Source: Seriola aureovittata
Taxonomy: Eukaryota > Chordata > Actinopteri > Carangiformes > Carangidae
Assembly: GCF_021018895.1 (NCBI RefSeq)
Contig: NC_079368.1
Span: forward strand, 558,001-622,000
DNA: 64,000 nucleotides
Direction of reading: 5' to 3'
Shown: in pieces, positions 11,666 to 24,596 of the stretch
Position numbering within the stretch: the first letter of the stretch is position 1
How the letters are laid out: each line of letters opens with the position of its first letter
Translations under genes and position numbers: made by a program
The notes under the pieces: model-generated
Told to the model about the DNA's origin: nothing
What the model saw: the letters and a program-made list of their open reading frames with translations, nothing else
The model's database searches: none

Positions 11666-14600
11666 ATAACGTGTTGAACGTCTTTCACTGACACACTCCA
11701 CTGTTCAGTTTACAGTTTGATATGAATGGACCGGGTGTGTCCAGGCTGAGACCTTCCTGTCTCTCATCAGTTTTAGAATAAACCAGACCCTGATCAAGTC
11801 TGGACTTCTGAGGCTGAAGTCAATATCAAGCCTTTAAAAAAACACACGAAAACATCAACACTCAGTTAAACAAACATGTTTTATTTTGAAAGGATTGTGA
11901 CAAAGACTGTTTAAATAAACTTCCTCTCTGGTGCAGATGCAGTTTATGTTCATTTATGTATAAGTGAATGGTTTTGTATGTTTATGATCCAAATCCGCTG
12001 CAGGTAGTCGAGTCAATGCGGCTTTTGCTTTGATACATTTACATGTTGCTTGTTTACATGCTGTTTTATGTTGAACGTTAGGGTTAGGTTGCATTTGTTT
12101 TTCTCTCTGTTTGTAACCCACGTCCTGACAGGAGTTGAATCAGCCAATCAGCTCGCTCGACCCAAATATTAAGTAAGATGACGTGTTGTTGAGATTTGTT
12201 GACGTCTGTGTCCAAAGCTGCAGAGAAAGCTCAGCAAACACTATTTCAAAGTGGAACATTTTTAAAGTGTTATTTAAAATATTTTTTTTTAAAAATACAG
12301 ACGACCTTCTTTAAAATTGTGGCTTTTATTTTGGTATCACCGTACAAGTCAAGAGAACACCTGAGGAAAATATACCTGCACCTAATGTGTGTCAATGTTT
12401 TGATTCAGACTTATTGATTAGTGACATCTACTGTCATCAAATGTGCTTTTTATTTAATAGAAACGTGTAATTATAGAGAAGGTGAAGATGTGGTGTTGCA
12501 GTGTTGTAGCATTGTTACTGTGGTGTGGGTGTAACCTGCCCCAGGTGTGACTCTCAGGTGGCGCCTCTGGCCACATGGTAGCAGATGACTAGCAGAGCCT
12601 CAGTGTCGCCCCGGCTCCGATTGACTTCAAGGTTAAAGGCAACATGTTTGATTAAGCTGTTCATGTTTGCCACATGGGAGGAAAGGTTTTAAGGTCAAGG
12701 ATGACATGTGCCAGTGGTGATGGTGCAGAACGAGTTGCAAGAATCTCAGCCTGAAAATCTGCGTGTGAGGTGGGTTCAGGTCCGTTTACTGTCCACAGTG
12801 TAAACTCCTGGTGCGCTGCGAGTAAAATTAATGCTCAGATGCTCACATGTAAAGACATGTCCCTACCAGACCCCTCCTGTCAGCCCCGCACACTGACACA
12901 CTGACATATGATCATACGTGTTATTATCTTCCCTCTGATTAACCAACAGCTTCCATATGTGCATATACTTCCACCTTGTCTCTCTGCTGTCCCTCCCCAG
13001 CTCAGCTGCTGTCTCTGCTGTCCCTCCCCAGCCCAGCGGCACATCTCACTTCTCCCTCTGTCTCCATGCATTAACATGAGCCGTGCTTCTGTGTTACGTT
13101 TGAATGTGAAAAGCTTCTTATATGTGACTTAGTGTGGTCAGGTCATTAGCATTCACATGGGGGGTTGGGCCCTGGGGGTGGGGGTGCTGCTGTGAGAGTG
13201 AACAGGAGGTATTAGCAGGGTGGATCTGAGAGGAGGGTGGGCTGTATGGGGACTGGCTGCAGGATCATGACTGGCCTGACCACTGTAGTAGTAGAGTAAG
13301 GATAAGGTAGAGAGGAGGCTGCTGGGTAAGGAGCATCAGGTGGAGGCAGTAGAGTTTGGGGGGGGGGCACGCTGGTCAAATACTGGACACTTATCGCTAT
13401 GTTCCCCTAGCCAGAACGCTGGAGGGGATGAAGGAAGAGAACACACTGGATGGTAAGACATCTCTGCAGCTCTAACAGGTTTCAGGCTGGTCACCATGGC
13501 ATAAACATATTGGTTCAATCATGCTGACACGCTCACATGCAGGAACATTTGAAATTCAGTTCAACTGTAGGTGAATTTGAACTGGACAGGTTCAAGTAAC
13601 GAGAAGGAGAAAGATTTCTAGAGCTTGTGTTTATAAGAGCAGGCTTTGTTTCTGTTCTTCTACTTAGAGAAATATAAAAATGATTCACCAAAAGAAGCCA
13701 CAGTTATTGTAAATTGTATTGTAGTGTTCTTGTATTGTATATAAGTCGAAACGTAAGAAACAAAGTCTTGATTGAAACTGAAACTTAAACAATTTTTTTT
13801 AGATCATTCTTCAGACTTCATACAGAAGACAACATGCAACAAAAGTTCTGTTCTGACAGGAATTGAACCAGAGATGTATGGTCACATGGACACAGTTTAG
13901 TTCACTTCCTGTTGACTGTTAAATGATTGATCATCATCTTCTGAAACAAGTAAAACAAATCTCTACTCTTTATATTCTTGTCACCATGAAACATCAGTGT
14001 GGTGATAAGATCAAAGAACAGAGATATTATATAATTATAAGTGAAACAAAAACCTTTGATGTTACATCAGCTGATGGTTGGCGGGATTTAGCGTCGATGT
14101 TTGACAGCCGCAGCATATGCAGGTATAGCATTATTCACATTTGGATGAATGTATAGGAGGAGCCACCTGTGCCCCCCGACTGTCCTCTGTGCTCAGTTTG
14201 TAACCAGCCAGTGAAACTACCTTCAACCCTCTTCCCTGCTGCACTAAGTGCTTCAATTTGTTAATGTCTGTGTGTTTTGTCAGCTTGAACCTGTATTTAT
14301 GCTTGGACATGCACTTTAGTCCTCTCAGAAGTGCCACAGGCATGGTGGAGGGGAGGGGATGCTAATTCTGGTGAGGGCAGGGGGGATTAGTATTGTTGAA
14401 CGGCAGCGAAAATAGGACTATCAGTTCCACTCAGATAACCCCTGGCTGTCATTAGACCTCAAGCCAAGCTGTGACCCCGGGGCTTGAACTCTGTGGTCAT
14501 GTGACCAGGCAGTAAAGTGACCAGTGGTGAGGCTGGGCTCTGCCTGTGGTCAGAGAGGGGCAGGCTGTCGAGGAAAGAGGTTGCTGGGAGAGAGAAAGAA

Positions 14601-15590
14601 AAGAGTCATGAGACAACCAGGCCCAGTGGCTTTTCATTAGCTGGGTCCAGCTTGAATGGGGTCAAGGCAGACTGGGAGAAGCATGAGATGGATACATGGG
14701 AAGGTAAGGAAGGCTGCAGCTTTCTGTTACTGAGCTGTACTTTAACTCAACATGATCATGTATGGGAGACAGAGGAGAGTTGTATGTGATGAAGCTGAGA
14801 ATGTGTTATTCTCTGTGAGTTTGATTGATGAAGCTGATTTCTGTTTCTTTGTTGTTGATTAGTTTGCTGTTAATACGTCAAACAGCTTCATATCAGCCAG
14901 TCTGAGCAGAAGGAAGCAGCTCATTATTCTGCCTTCAAATGACTGTTGATGGAAAATGGTGATATATTGAAAAAAGCTTGACTAGCTCCAGATACAGGCA
15001 GCTCTCTGCAGCCTGATGGAACTGATGCTACATTTGATGGAATTAAACTTTACTCTGAGGCTTGGTGATAAATATTCCAGCTTTTCACTGCATCCTCTGT
15101 GTTGCCTCCAAGTGCTTTGTTTTTGTCTGAGTCGTCACATATTTCAGAGCGCTGGTGAGCTGCACATTGATCTGTGTTGTGTGGCTGTGGGTTAGTGTTC
15201 ATATGACGGAGAATCTATCTTTGACATGTTGTTAATTCTCTCTCTGTGGCTCTGTCTTGCTGTTCTCTCCATCCTGTTTTTGAATGGAGGTGTAGTTTGA
15301 CTCTTTCATACGTGGTCAGTCTTTCCTTGAACTCAGTGGATGAATCTCTCCACAAATTGCTTTTAGCGCCTCGTTCTTTTGCTACATCATTTGGCTGCAT
15401 GAATAATCTTCAGTGCTGGAATAAAATAACCTTATTTTGGCAGTTTTCACACCACATCACACTGTAAGCACTCACCCACCCATCAAGTAACCCACCAAGC
15501 CACCCCCTCCCTCCCTCCTTCCTCCCCCCCCCTTGTATTGCAGGACTCTGGAATGTGATTCTGCGGCTCTTCAGATATGGTCCACACCTT

Positions 15591-15597
<7 letters not shown>
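11665..15597. other. Non-coding, no gene seen
   Basis: Unique DNA with scattered short repeats. A G-rich segment at 13159-13184 has four G-tracts (G6, G3, G5, G5) and could form a quadruplex. The stretch 14340-15130 has little repeat content and may be regulatory. No splice-bounded coding frame is recognised. Confidence 0.45.

Positions 15598-15598
<1 letters not shown>

Positions 15599-15627
<29 letters not shown>
15599..15627. repeat. (GT)n microsatellite
   Basis: About 14 GT units. Confidence 0.95.
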
Positions 15628-15629
<2 letters not shown>

Positions 15630-16304
15630 AGCTACTCATCACTGTTGTGTGTTCTCTGATCAGTGATTATCTCTGTGTTTATTGATCGCTCATTCACATC
15701 AGTTTTGAGCTAACTTGTTAATTGGCCGTTTAAAGTGAAATTATTTCTGTTAGTTTGTTGTGTCCTTCCTTTATTTTCCTTCAAGGACTTTGGTGTAGCA
15801 TGTGGAGGAACCATGATACTGTATTGGTCCCCTCCCCCCTCATGTTAATCCCGCAGCCAGCAGCCATGTTGGTTGTGCTCCAGCTCCTCTCTTCTGCTCC
15901 TATAAATCAACACATTGTGTGAAGCCTCAGCTCTGGTATAGCTCTGGGTTTTAGAAAAACTCTGTTCATGTATCTGTGCTGAGGATAAGCACAAAGAGGT
16001 GAACAGAGGGAGTGTGAGAGGTTGTTTATTTGGATTTAGATGTAGGGGCAGAAGCTGTGTGATGATCAATAGTAAGAGAGGGGGAGGTCAGGGACTCCTG
16101 CGACTCTGTAATGCCTGTCTATAAATAGCCAATGAGAGAAGCTGCTCATTCCACGCATGCATGCTTTTTTCTAATTTGACTGAAACATATCCATCTCCCT
16201 GGCCAGCCTTGTCAAACCAAACCATCAAGTCCATCATGTTGCAGATCTTTGTCTTTCAGGGGTGTGTTATTTCAACTGCCCCTGCACCCTTCCCCCCAGC
16301 ACAA

Positions 16305-16310
<6 letters not shown>

Positions 16311-16357
<47 letters not shown>
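16311..16357. repeat. (AC)23 microsatellite
   Basis: About 47 bp of uninterrupted AC; produces Thr-His and Cys-Val repeat frames that are not genes. Confidence 0.97.
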
Positions 16358-16359
<2 letters not shown>

Positions 16360-17399
16360 GCTGAACTTATCTGATGCATTGCAAATGTACTTTTTGTCTT
16401 TACGCTCATTTTTAAAGAAGCAGATGTTGATAAGAACATCTGAGACAAAACAAGCTCCACAGTTTTCATTCACTGTATTTTGGTCTTTTATTCATGACTT
16501 ATTTCAGTGGGAGTTTGAGCTGCTGGCTCTGTAGGAGGACCCCCCACACCCCCACCCCCACCCCTTGCCCCCCTCCATGCTAATAATAGGGAGGCTCAAC
16601 ATTCATTAACATCACTTTTGTATGAATCTGTATCAGAGAGCACAAACTGTAAAACTCACTACCTGGTTCATATCAGTGTCAGCTGACTGTATTTTTAAGC
16701 AGAGGTTAAATAGTGATGTCATCTTACACAGTTAGCGGAAACAGATTACACAACACAACATGCAAACTTTAGTCAAAGTAGAAAAGTCATTAATGAGCAT
16801 ATTTTATTCTTTCTATTTTTGAATAAATTGACTAAAATATTTTGAATCCAGAGCTGTAAAGCTAACTACTTCAGTCATTCAACACCTCATATGAAAGTAG
16901 TTTAATACCAATTGATCCCAGTGATTTTGTAGCTTTCTTAACAGTTTTTTTCTGTGGAGAAAACAACAAACAGTGATTTAAAAAATGGTGACATTTGGAT
17001 TTGCATAAGAGAAAAATGTTAGCGTAATAATAAAAGCTGAGTATTGAACTTTAATCCTTCATGGTATTGACATAAATGTGCCACTGATTAGATTTACTTA
17101 TTCTTTAATCAGATTGTTTTTAATTTAAATAAAAAATGTCAAGCATAAACAGTTTCATTGAGACGACTGTTCGTGTTCAAAGAACATTTATAAGTTAGGT
17201 TTCTGTTTGTTAAATGAAAAACACGTTTTATGTGTCACAGCTAAGCTAATGAAAAAAGTTGTTGGTGCTGGTATATAAAATTTCTAATGATACTTATTAA
17301 TTCAGCAGCTCATATTAAGGATAGATCAGTAGTTAAAAGCACATTGACATCAGTCCAGATGTATAAATGTAAGAATTTTGAATTTGAATTGAATCGATA

Positions 17400-18340
17400 A
17401 AATACGTTCTGAGACAGTTAGGAAGACTCCTGCAGTCGAGGCCTTTCCCCATGTGATTTAACAAAGCAGCGTCACATGGCATTAGCATAACATTTAATGC
17501 ATAGCTTGTCTTTGGTGTGGTATTATTCAATGCTAATGGTTTAGCCTCTAAGCCGGGGTGTATATTATCAAGACACCAATGTCAACAGGTTACCTTTGTG
17601 TCCTGGATGAGCCCAATCCACAATTGCATGCACATAACTTCAGAGATTAGCATCACAGTGTGGGCTGCTTGGAATGTTGGATCTGCAGAGTCCCAGAGGG
17701 TCTTGGAATGCCTCGTACATACCAGTCATAGTGAAGGGGGGAAAATGCTCCATCCCCAGGTAGGATAGATAAGTTTCAGAGGAGAGGAGGAGATAAGGAG
17801 GGGAGGGGGGAGGGGTACTAGCAGTGGAAAAGTACAGCACATTCCTCCATCCCCCGCTCCCTGTCTCAGCTGGGCATGATTGTGATGGAAAGCCCAAGAC
17901 AAAACCTGAAGAGAAACCCTTCAGCGGCACGCCTTGTTGCTCTGTCAGCCACTCAAAGAGCCGCTTTACACTATACATCAGCCTTTGTGTGTGGCGGCTG
18001 GGGACAATGGGGAGATTTGGCCGTGATACATCTCTGTTCTCAGCATGAAGCCGTTTGGGGGGGGTGCATGAAGGAGTCACATCAGCTGATTTCATTCTCA
18101 AAAATCATCTCACTCTCATTCATATGATCCGTGTGAGGGATGAAACATGCACACCTCCCCCAGTCAGTCAGCTTGCAGTGAACACTGACCGGGACATGTT
18201 GGATGCAATGGGAAATAAGAGCGCTGTTTGTCTTTGCCATTGACTGGGGCTTTAAATGCTCCACTTGCATTTCCTGGTTTGCGTTAAAGTTTGGAATGAA
18301 ACCCAGGCTGACCCCTGGGAAACAATGCAGCCTTTAATGG
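17400..18340. promoter_or_regulatory. Candidate conserved non-coding block
   Basis: About 940 bp of unique, balanced-composition DNA that includes ATTAGCATAACATTTAATGC, AGCCGCTTTACACTATACAT and TTCCTGGTTTGCGTTAAAGT. There are no transposon hallmarks and only a G8 run near 18056-18063. Long open frames exist on both strands (for example 17640-18101 minus), but none carries a known domain or sensible splice context. Looks like regulatory DNA; untested. Confidence 0.3.
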
Positions 18341-18352
18341 GTCCTCGGGGGT

Positions 18353-18354
<2 letters not shown>

Positions 18355-18382
<28 letters not shown>
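18355..18382. repeat. (GT)14 microsatellite
   Basis: 28 bp of GT. Confidence 0.95.
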
Positions 18383-18383
<1 letters not shown>

Positions 18384-20928
18384 ATTGAGCATCGGGGGTT
18401 CCCTTACCCAGGCTAGAGAGAGAAAGAGGGTGGAGATAAAAATGAAGCACTGCTCTTAGTGTGGAGGGATTCACTGTCACAACTTCTTAAAAAACAGCCT
18501 TTCAGTAAATAATAAATTAACCATATTTGCAGCATGTTTGACGCAATTATATAATTAATTCAATTTATCAATGATCTAAGTTTGAAAAGTTTAAATCAGT
18601 GATACTCACAGACTCAATAATCATTTTACAGTAATAAAATATTAAACACACTGAAAGGGAACTTAGGCAATTTAGCTTAGCATTTTTATAAAGTTGGTAG
18701 ATTTAAAAGGCGAGGCTGAAATCCTCATTTCCCATAATGCAACAGCAGTAGTTAGTAATGCTGTATTAATGCAGCTCACATAGCCCTGATGACATCATCA
18801 GGTGTGACATCATCAGGGTTATTTGAAGCTCCAGAGCCACAAATGACATCATGCAGCTGTTTTCATTCCCCCATGACGGTGAACATCATGAACATCATCA
18901 TCACAACATCAGAAGTTTGAAACAGGAAGTGAACACGGGTCTCATGTTGTTGACCTCCTCTCTAACACTTTGTCTGTTGGACTACGTCATCGTCTCTTGT
19001 CACATTCACTACAGCCACTAGGTGTCACTTAACTAAATGAACTGCTTGTACAGACCCGTAGGGCTTTTTTCACTGGTCAGTCTTCACAAGACTGTTTCCA
19101 GAGGAGGATCCTGCTGATCCTCAGTTGGTCTCGACCTTTGCTTCAGTAACCTCTGAACTAAGTGTCTCAGCACCAAGTAGGCCGCCAAATACATTCCTGA
19201 CTGATTATTCATTTTACACAGAGCACCCATAGGCTACAGTTGTTTGTAAAGGGTCAACAACATGTTTCTTGCTCACCTACAGTCGTATTTGACCATTCGG
19301 ATGTTTTGGGTTTTTTTTTTTTTTTGGTTAGACCTCTTATCGCCACTCAGCACAGCAGCATGTCCAGAAACAATGTCCCAGTTAGTTCAGATAATCAGAG
19401 CTTTTTCAATTGAACTACTGTCTAATGAGGTAGTCCCTTTGAAAACTGTTTACAAGGTGTTCTGTGGGTCTTCCAGAGTAAGACTGGTGTTATCGGTGAG
19501 CTCTTAACCTTCCATTTATGTATATATCTGTCTTCAAATATGATGAAATCTTCATATAACTTACAATCAACAACCACACCATCTTTTTGATGTGTCTACA
19601 CTGAAAACATCATTCACACATTCACAGTGGAGCTGAAAAAGTGTGTGAACAGAAGCTAACTGGAGTCAGGGGTATCAGACCTAGAGTCAGTCAGTGAAAC
19701 CAGACTGGAGGTTTAGAGACACTTTGACTTCCAAACAACACTCAAACATTTAGAGAAATATCAGCTGATGTGAACCAGGCCTCACAACAAAGACACGCAT
19801 CATGCTCAGGAACATCAGCTGTGTGTGTGGTGTAAACAGGTCTCTGCAGACACCCACAGGTGGAGCAGGGAGGAGGAGCATCAGGTCTGCTGGAAGAGCT
19901 GGTTTGAGGTTATTGGTGGAAGGAGGAGGTTCGAGCAGCTGTTAAACCCAAGGGGTCACTCCTTTTATGACCAAAAGCAGGTCATTCAAAGGGTTCAGTG
20001 ACTTTTTCTTCTGTGAGTAGCAGAAATGAAATCCCCTCCACTTCTGCTGTGTTACTGTAGAGAAACATCTCTTATCCACTTGGTAAAGTGAAAAAATGTA
20101 TTCATTTTTTCCTTGAGTGTTGTACACGATGTGAGTGTTTGATTCCAGACGGCCTCAGGCTGCAGGTCAGACGTGCTGCAGACTGAAGTTTTACAGTGAA
20201 ACCTTTCTGTAAATGTCATGAATATTTAACTGTCATCTGCAGGAGGAGGGGGAGGAGTCATAGGACGTGACACGCTGAGATCAAGTGTGTGAACGTGTGA
20301 ATCAGCCTGTTTATATGGTGGCCATGCACTTGAAAGACAGGGTGAGAGATTTGGCAAATAAGCCCAAGTGGAGGCAGCTAATAGCCATTGTGTTTTTGAC
20401 TCATGGAAGGAAGTTGGGCTTTTCACAGGGGGGGAGGGGGGCAATGAAATATATGGTTTTAATGTCTTCTCTCAATGAGCACATGGTCTGACAAATGGTT
20501 GTCTGAGGAGGTGAGGGTGTGTGCTGTCGTTATTTACAGTAACATCAGAGTGGAGTTTAGCTGTAGCTGCATGTCTGCTGTGTGAGGAGGAGGAGGATGA
20601 GTACAAGCAGAAAAGTTTGTTGGGTCTTTCTTCTCAGGCTTCACGGAGGTGTCGCTCTGCTTTGCTCTGAAGCTTAGCAGCTGAAAATCACTTTACTCAG
20701 ACAAACTCACTGCACAATAGTGCAACATTAAAAAAAACAAAAAAACACTGCTATAAAACAATTCAGGTCCAATAAAAAACAAGTATAACCTTTAATATAC
20801 AGTCAGAGCGAATTATTGATCAATCAATAGTTGCCTATATAAACTATATATATTAAACTATACATACATATATATATATATATATATAGTCTTCTAACTG
20901 TGTTTATTATCTTTATGATGCATTCAGG
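18383..20928. other. Non-coding, no gene seen
   Basis: Contains a segment with repeated TGACATCATCAGG (18785-18825, including the inverted pair CCTGATGA/TCATCAGG) that looks like a dispersed repeat, a T15 run near 19311, and a short (TA)n near 20868-20887. No exon found. Confidence 0.45.
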
Positions 20929-21330
20929 TCACACTGCATCCTCAAAAAGATTATAATATTTCTCTCGAGCAGTGTGGACGTCGGCCCATCTCTGGGGCAA
21001 CCTCGGCTGAGGCCAAGTGAAGGTGCCTCCGTTCTGCCTTGAATCAAATGTGTAAAGAAGACGACTTAACCTCCATCCTGTGGAGAATGAATCACCACAA
21101 CAGTTAAACACTCATCTCAGGCGGGGGGGGGGGGCTAGCTGTGTGACACGTACATTATGGCCGCCTCTACAGTCTCCTGCAGGCAGCAAACTTAAAGCTC
21201 ACAGCATTTATAATGGTAATCTGTCACTGGACTTAAGAAGTCCTCTATTCACCATTCATTATCTGGGAGAGGCTTTATGCGATGTGGTCTCCCACCTCCT
21301 TCTAATTACCTTTAGTACATGAACCCTGCA
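20929..21330. promoter_or_regulatory. Candidate conserved non-coding block
   Basis: About 400 bp of unique sequence with CCTCGGCTGAGG, GCATTTATAATGGTAATC and CTTCTAATTACC, ending just before a C-rich and (CA)n stretch. Composition and AT-core motifs resemble enhancers of developmental genes. Inference from appearance only. Confidence 0.28.
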
Positions 21331-21431
21331 GGCTGCTATGAACCCCCCACACACCCCACCCCACCCCCTTTCTCTCGGGAGGCTTAGCTCTCAGCTCAGT
21401 CACATGGCTCTGATGAGCTGTCCCTTTAAAT

Positions 21432-21432
<1 letters not shown>

Positions 21433-21489
<57 letters not shown>
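21433..21489. repeat. (CA)28 microsatellite
   Basis: 57 bp of uninterrupted CA. Confidence 0.97.
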
Positions 21490-21491
<2 letters not shown>

Positions 21492-21929
21492 GGCTTAAGC
21501 CTTCTCATTTGAATATTAAAGATTATGTTACTATGGCCTATCTATTGTCAAAACATGACACCTTTTAATCAATGATGGGTGATGGGGGGTCACAGTATCA
21601 GGTTTCTTCAATTCCCAAGAGGGAAAACACTAACACCTGTGTGAGACTGCAGCTGCTTCGTCCTCACTCTGTAACGGTTTCAAGACTCACTGACGAGGAG
21701 TCAGTGACGTCTTTAAATCATTTCTCAAAAAGGATGTCGTATGTTATGTTGAGGTGAAGAGCTGAATTAAATTTGTTACACTGGTCCAGCTCAATGTTCT
21801 CTACAAAAAAGCCTCTTGGACCTTAAAAGTCAGCCATTTAGAATTTTTTGAAAAACATTTTTGACATCTCCTCCAGGTCTGATTGGAACTGAACTGTCTG
21901 TAATTCATCAGTTGACCAAGTTCATTAAC

Positions 21930-22165
21930 AGCTGTATCAAGATATTGACCAGTAGATATCACAAGGGGCGGGGTTTAGCAGTAAATTGGCCGTAACTCGG
22001 TAACAATTTGTCCAGTCATCATAAGTGTTGGTAAATATCTTCAGACCATGTTTGGTAATCGGTCTACTAAAGCCTTTTGATCCCGATCCATAGGGGGCGC
22101 CACAAATACCAAAAACATGTACCTGAAACCTCCTGGACAGAATCTCACCAAATTTGGTGAACATG
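21930..22165. repeat. Dispersed teleost repeat
   Basis: Motif chain GGCCGTAACTCGGTAACAAT, ATCTTCAGACCATGTTTGGT and GGGGGCGCCACAAATACC is a commonly seen fish interspersed repeat. Family not assigned. Confidence 0.45.
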
Positions 22166-22169
22166 ATCT

Positions 22170-24365
22170 GTCAATGTCAGGTTAATACCTTTGATTCTGG
22201 GAAACTTTAATCTAAAATATATTCAACAGATTGATCACTATTGAAAATAACTGTTTTTATATAAGACGGCCTGTATGACATAAAAATAGTATGTCAGTAA
22301 ACAAAGCAGAGATCACCTCACTGCTGCTCATCTGCCTCCATTACTGATTTTCCAACCACAGAATCCATAGGAGGGTAAAGATGGTGCCTGTGTGGAGCAG
22401 TGTGCTGCAGTCCTCAGGAGTCTTACATTAATCAGATGTGCAGGTAAATCTGAGGCTCAGCAGGCAGCATTAACCTGCTGGACCACAGCCTCAGACCTAC
22501 TGTGTCTCCTCCATCCTCTGGTTGTGCTTCACAGTTGGAAGCTGCTGGTGTCATGGTGATCACCTCAGACTGTAGCTCCAACATCAACAGCTCAAATTTA
22601 CTTTATGGTTCTATGACAGTACACAAGCTGTGTAGTAAGAGCTGCTGCAGCTAGCTCAGCTAAAGTAACAAAGGGCAGATGTTGAAATTGAAAAGGGGTT
22701 GTTAGACCACTGTGTTACTGTGTTGTAACTCTAGTATAATTCGTCCTATCTGCCCCAAACTTGTTCAGAAAATGCAGAACACCCCCATGCTTCATTGTGG
22801 AAACTTCAATCTGCCCCAAACTTCACATGTTTGATGACAGTCCCACACTGAAGACATCTGCATGTTGATATGAAGGGAGACAATCATCATTTGATTTACA
22901 CTTGATGTGCAGCAACATGAAGCATGTGTGGTGCCTGTTTTCTAGCTCCACATGGTGGACACAATTAGAAGTGCAAAACATGAGTCCCATGGTTGTGTCA
23001 CTGCAGTGCTGCTTTAACTACCCCTGAGTGAATTGTTGATGGTCAAGTTGCATTGTGGGTAATGTCGGTGCCAGGTTTTAATAAGGAATATTATATGTGA
23101 ATGACAGTGTTATAGGAGGCCAGTGTTAAGGTCATCATCATGATCATATGGTCCTGATGTTTGATTCCAGTGGAGCCTTGATACAGAACAGCAGGAGACC
23201 ACATTCCTGCTGCAGCCGGTCTGAGCCGAGCTGCTGCTGTAACCATGGACTCCATCCCATCTTCTTCCTCACCAGCTGTTAGCAGGAGGTGTGTGTGTGT
23301 GTTTGTGTGTTTGTGTGTTTGTGCGTGTGTGTGTGCGTACGTGTCATAAAGCTTCAGACCATCATTGCAGAGAATAAGTGTGAATATACACTGACTTAAT
23401 TATCAGCTTCCTCATGAGTTTGATTCTGTGCATTATGTGGCCTGGAGGTAGAAGGAGGATTAAGAACAGATTTTCAGTCGCTCCTCTCAGATTGCTGTAT
23501 TTACAGTTTGAGAGCAACTTCAGTTAAACAGCTTCAGAGGGAAGGTCCTGAGCAGGATCCATCTCTCTTTGATCCTCTCCCAAGTCTGTCACAGCTCTAC
23601 ATTCTCCCATACGTCCACGTCTCACTGTGTATCACTTTCTAAGACTTTGGCCCATTTTCTTCTTTTCTTCTCCTCTTAATGTTTCCATCTGTCATGGTCA
23701 GCACTCAACCAACTGCTACTGCTATTCTTAATATGCTTTGTTCAGGACATCCTGTTCCACACAACTTCCTGTGCCGCGAGCCCCCTCCTCACATGTGTTC
23801 CAAATTACTGCCCTCACTTATTCCTGTCTTAACAACTTTTCACATTTTGGAGTGATCAGCAAAAAAGGTGTAGGTTAAACATCCGTGCAGAGATAGACTG
23901 GTGTGGAAGTAGAAGGTACAAGAAGATACTGATTAAGCTACTGAAATTGAGAGAGCAGATTTCCGACACAGTGATATGTCTCTGTGTCCAACTAGAGAAC
24001 GTCTTTATGTGATGTCAGTGTTGTTGAGAGGAGAGAGAGGTTGTAAACAAATCACTTGTGTCATATCAGGTTTCTGCTTCTGAATAAAACATACCAGACG
24101 TCTCCACTCTCCATCCTAATGCCTGCTACACCTCCACTTTAACAAAATGAGAGTTGGATCTTAAGGATCCTCTGGATTAGCCAGCGCCTGGTTAGCACTT
24201 AAGCCCCAACCACCCCCCCATGATCTCACTTAAAAACTTGTGCCTTCAGCAAGGTTTTGGCACCCACTATTTTTTTTTCACGGTGTGGATGAATTAGTGC
24301 AAAGAAGTATGATGGAAACAGTTCTAAATCCTCCCCCCTCCTCTCTCCTGTTTTTGCCTCTGCAG
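22170..24365. other. Intron before the DNA-binding exon, no exon seen
   Basis: AT-balanced DNA with an imperfect GT stretch at 23289-23341 and ordinary intron sequence. The last 40 bases form a good polypyrimidine tract for the 24366 acceptor. A candidate start at 23245 was examined and rejected on phase. Confidence 0.5.
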
Positions 24366-24596
24366 ATGATCCAGCTGACCAGCGAACTTGCCTCATCTGT
24401 GGAGATCGCGCCACAGGCCTGCACTATGGCATCATCTCCTGCGAGGGCTGCAAGGGCTTCTTCAAGCGCAGCATCTGCAACAAGCGCGTGTACCGCTGCA
24501 GCCGCGACAAGAACTGCGAGATGTCGCGCAAGCAGCGCAACCGCTGCCAGTACTGTCGCCTGCTGAAGTGTCTGCAGATGGGGATGAACCGCAAAG
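24366..24596 (+). CDS. nr6a1: nr6a1 exon: complete DNA-binding domain
   Basis: Follows a pyrimidine-rich acceptor ending TGCAG and stops at an AAAG|GTAA donor. The first two bases complete a codon begun in an unseen upstream exon; the last base starts an Ala codon. It encodes residues 1-76. Zinc ligands are Cys8, 11, 25, 28 (finger 1) and Cys44, 50, 60, 63 (finger 2). The P-box CEGCKGFF predicts AGGTCA half-site recognition. [20 protein letters not shown] is the finger-1 signature of GCNF. GC content is far above the flanking introns. Longer open frames over this exon in the other two phases are shadows. Confidence 0.97.

Noticed and set aside
16590..16615. AACATTCATTAACATCAC as a possible miR-181b-like sequence
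   Set aside because: Only the first ten bases resemble the miRNA, and no hairpin partner is present.
17640..18101. 153-codon minus-strand open frame
   Set aside because: Overlaps plus-strand frames in all phases of the same GC-balanced block; no motif. The DNA is more likely regulatory.
23245..23288. ATG in good context followed by 14 codons and an AG|GTGTGT donor, as a possible first exon of nr6a1
   Set aside because: It would end in phase 2, while the 24366 exon needs one base from the preceding exon. The donor lies in a GT microsatellite and the peptide does not resemble the GCNF N-terminus.
1..24365. Search for mir-181a/b, expected antisense in the nr6a1 locus
   Set aside because: Reading for the mature sequence on the minus strand found no convincing match; the genes are probably further upstream.
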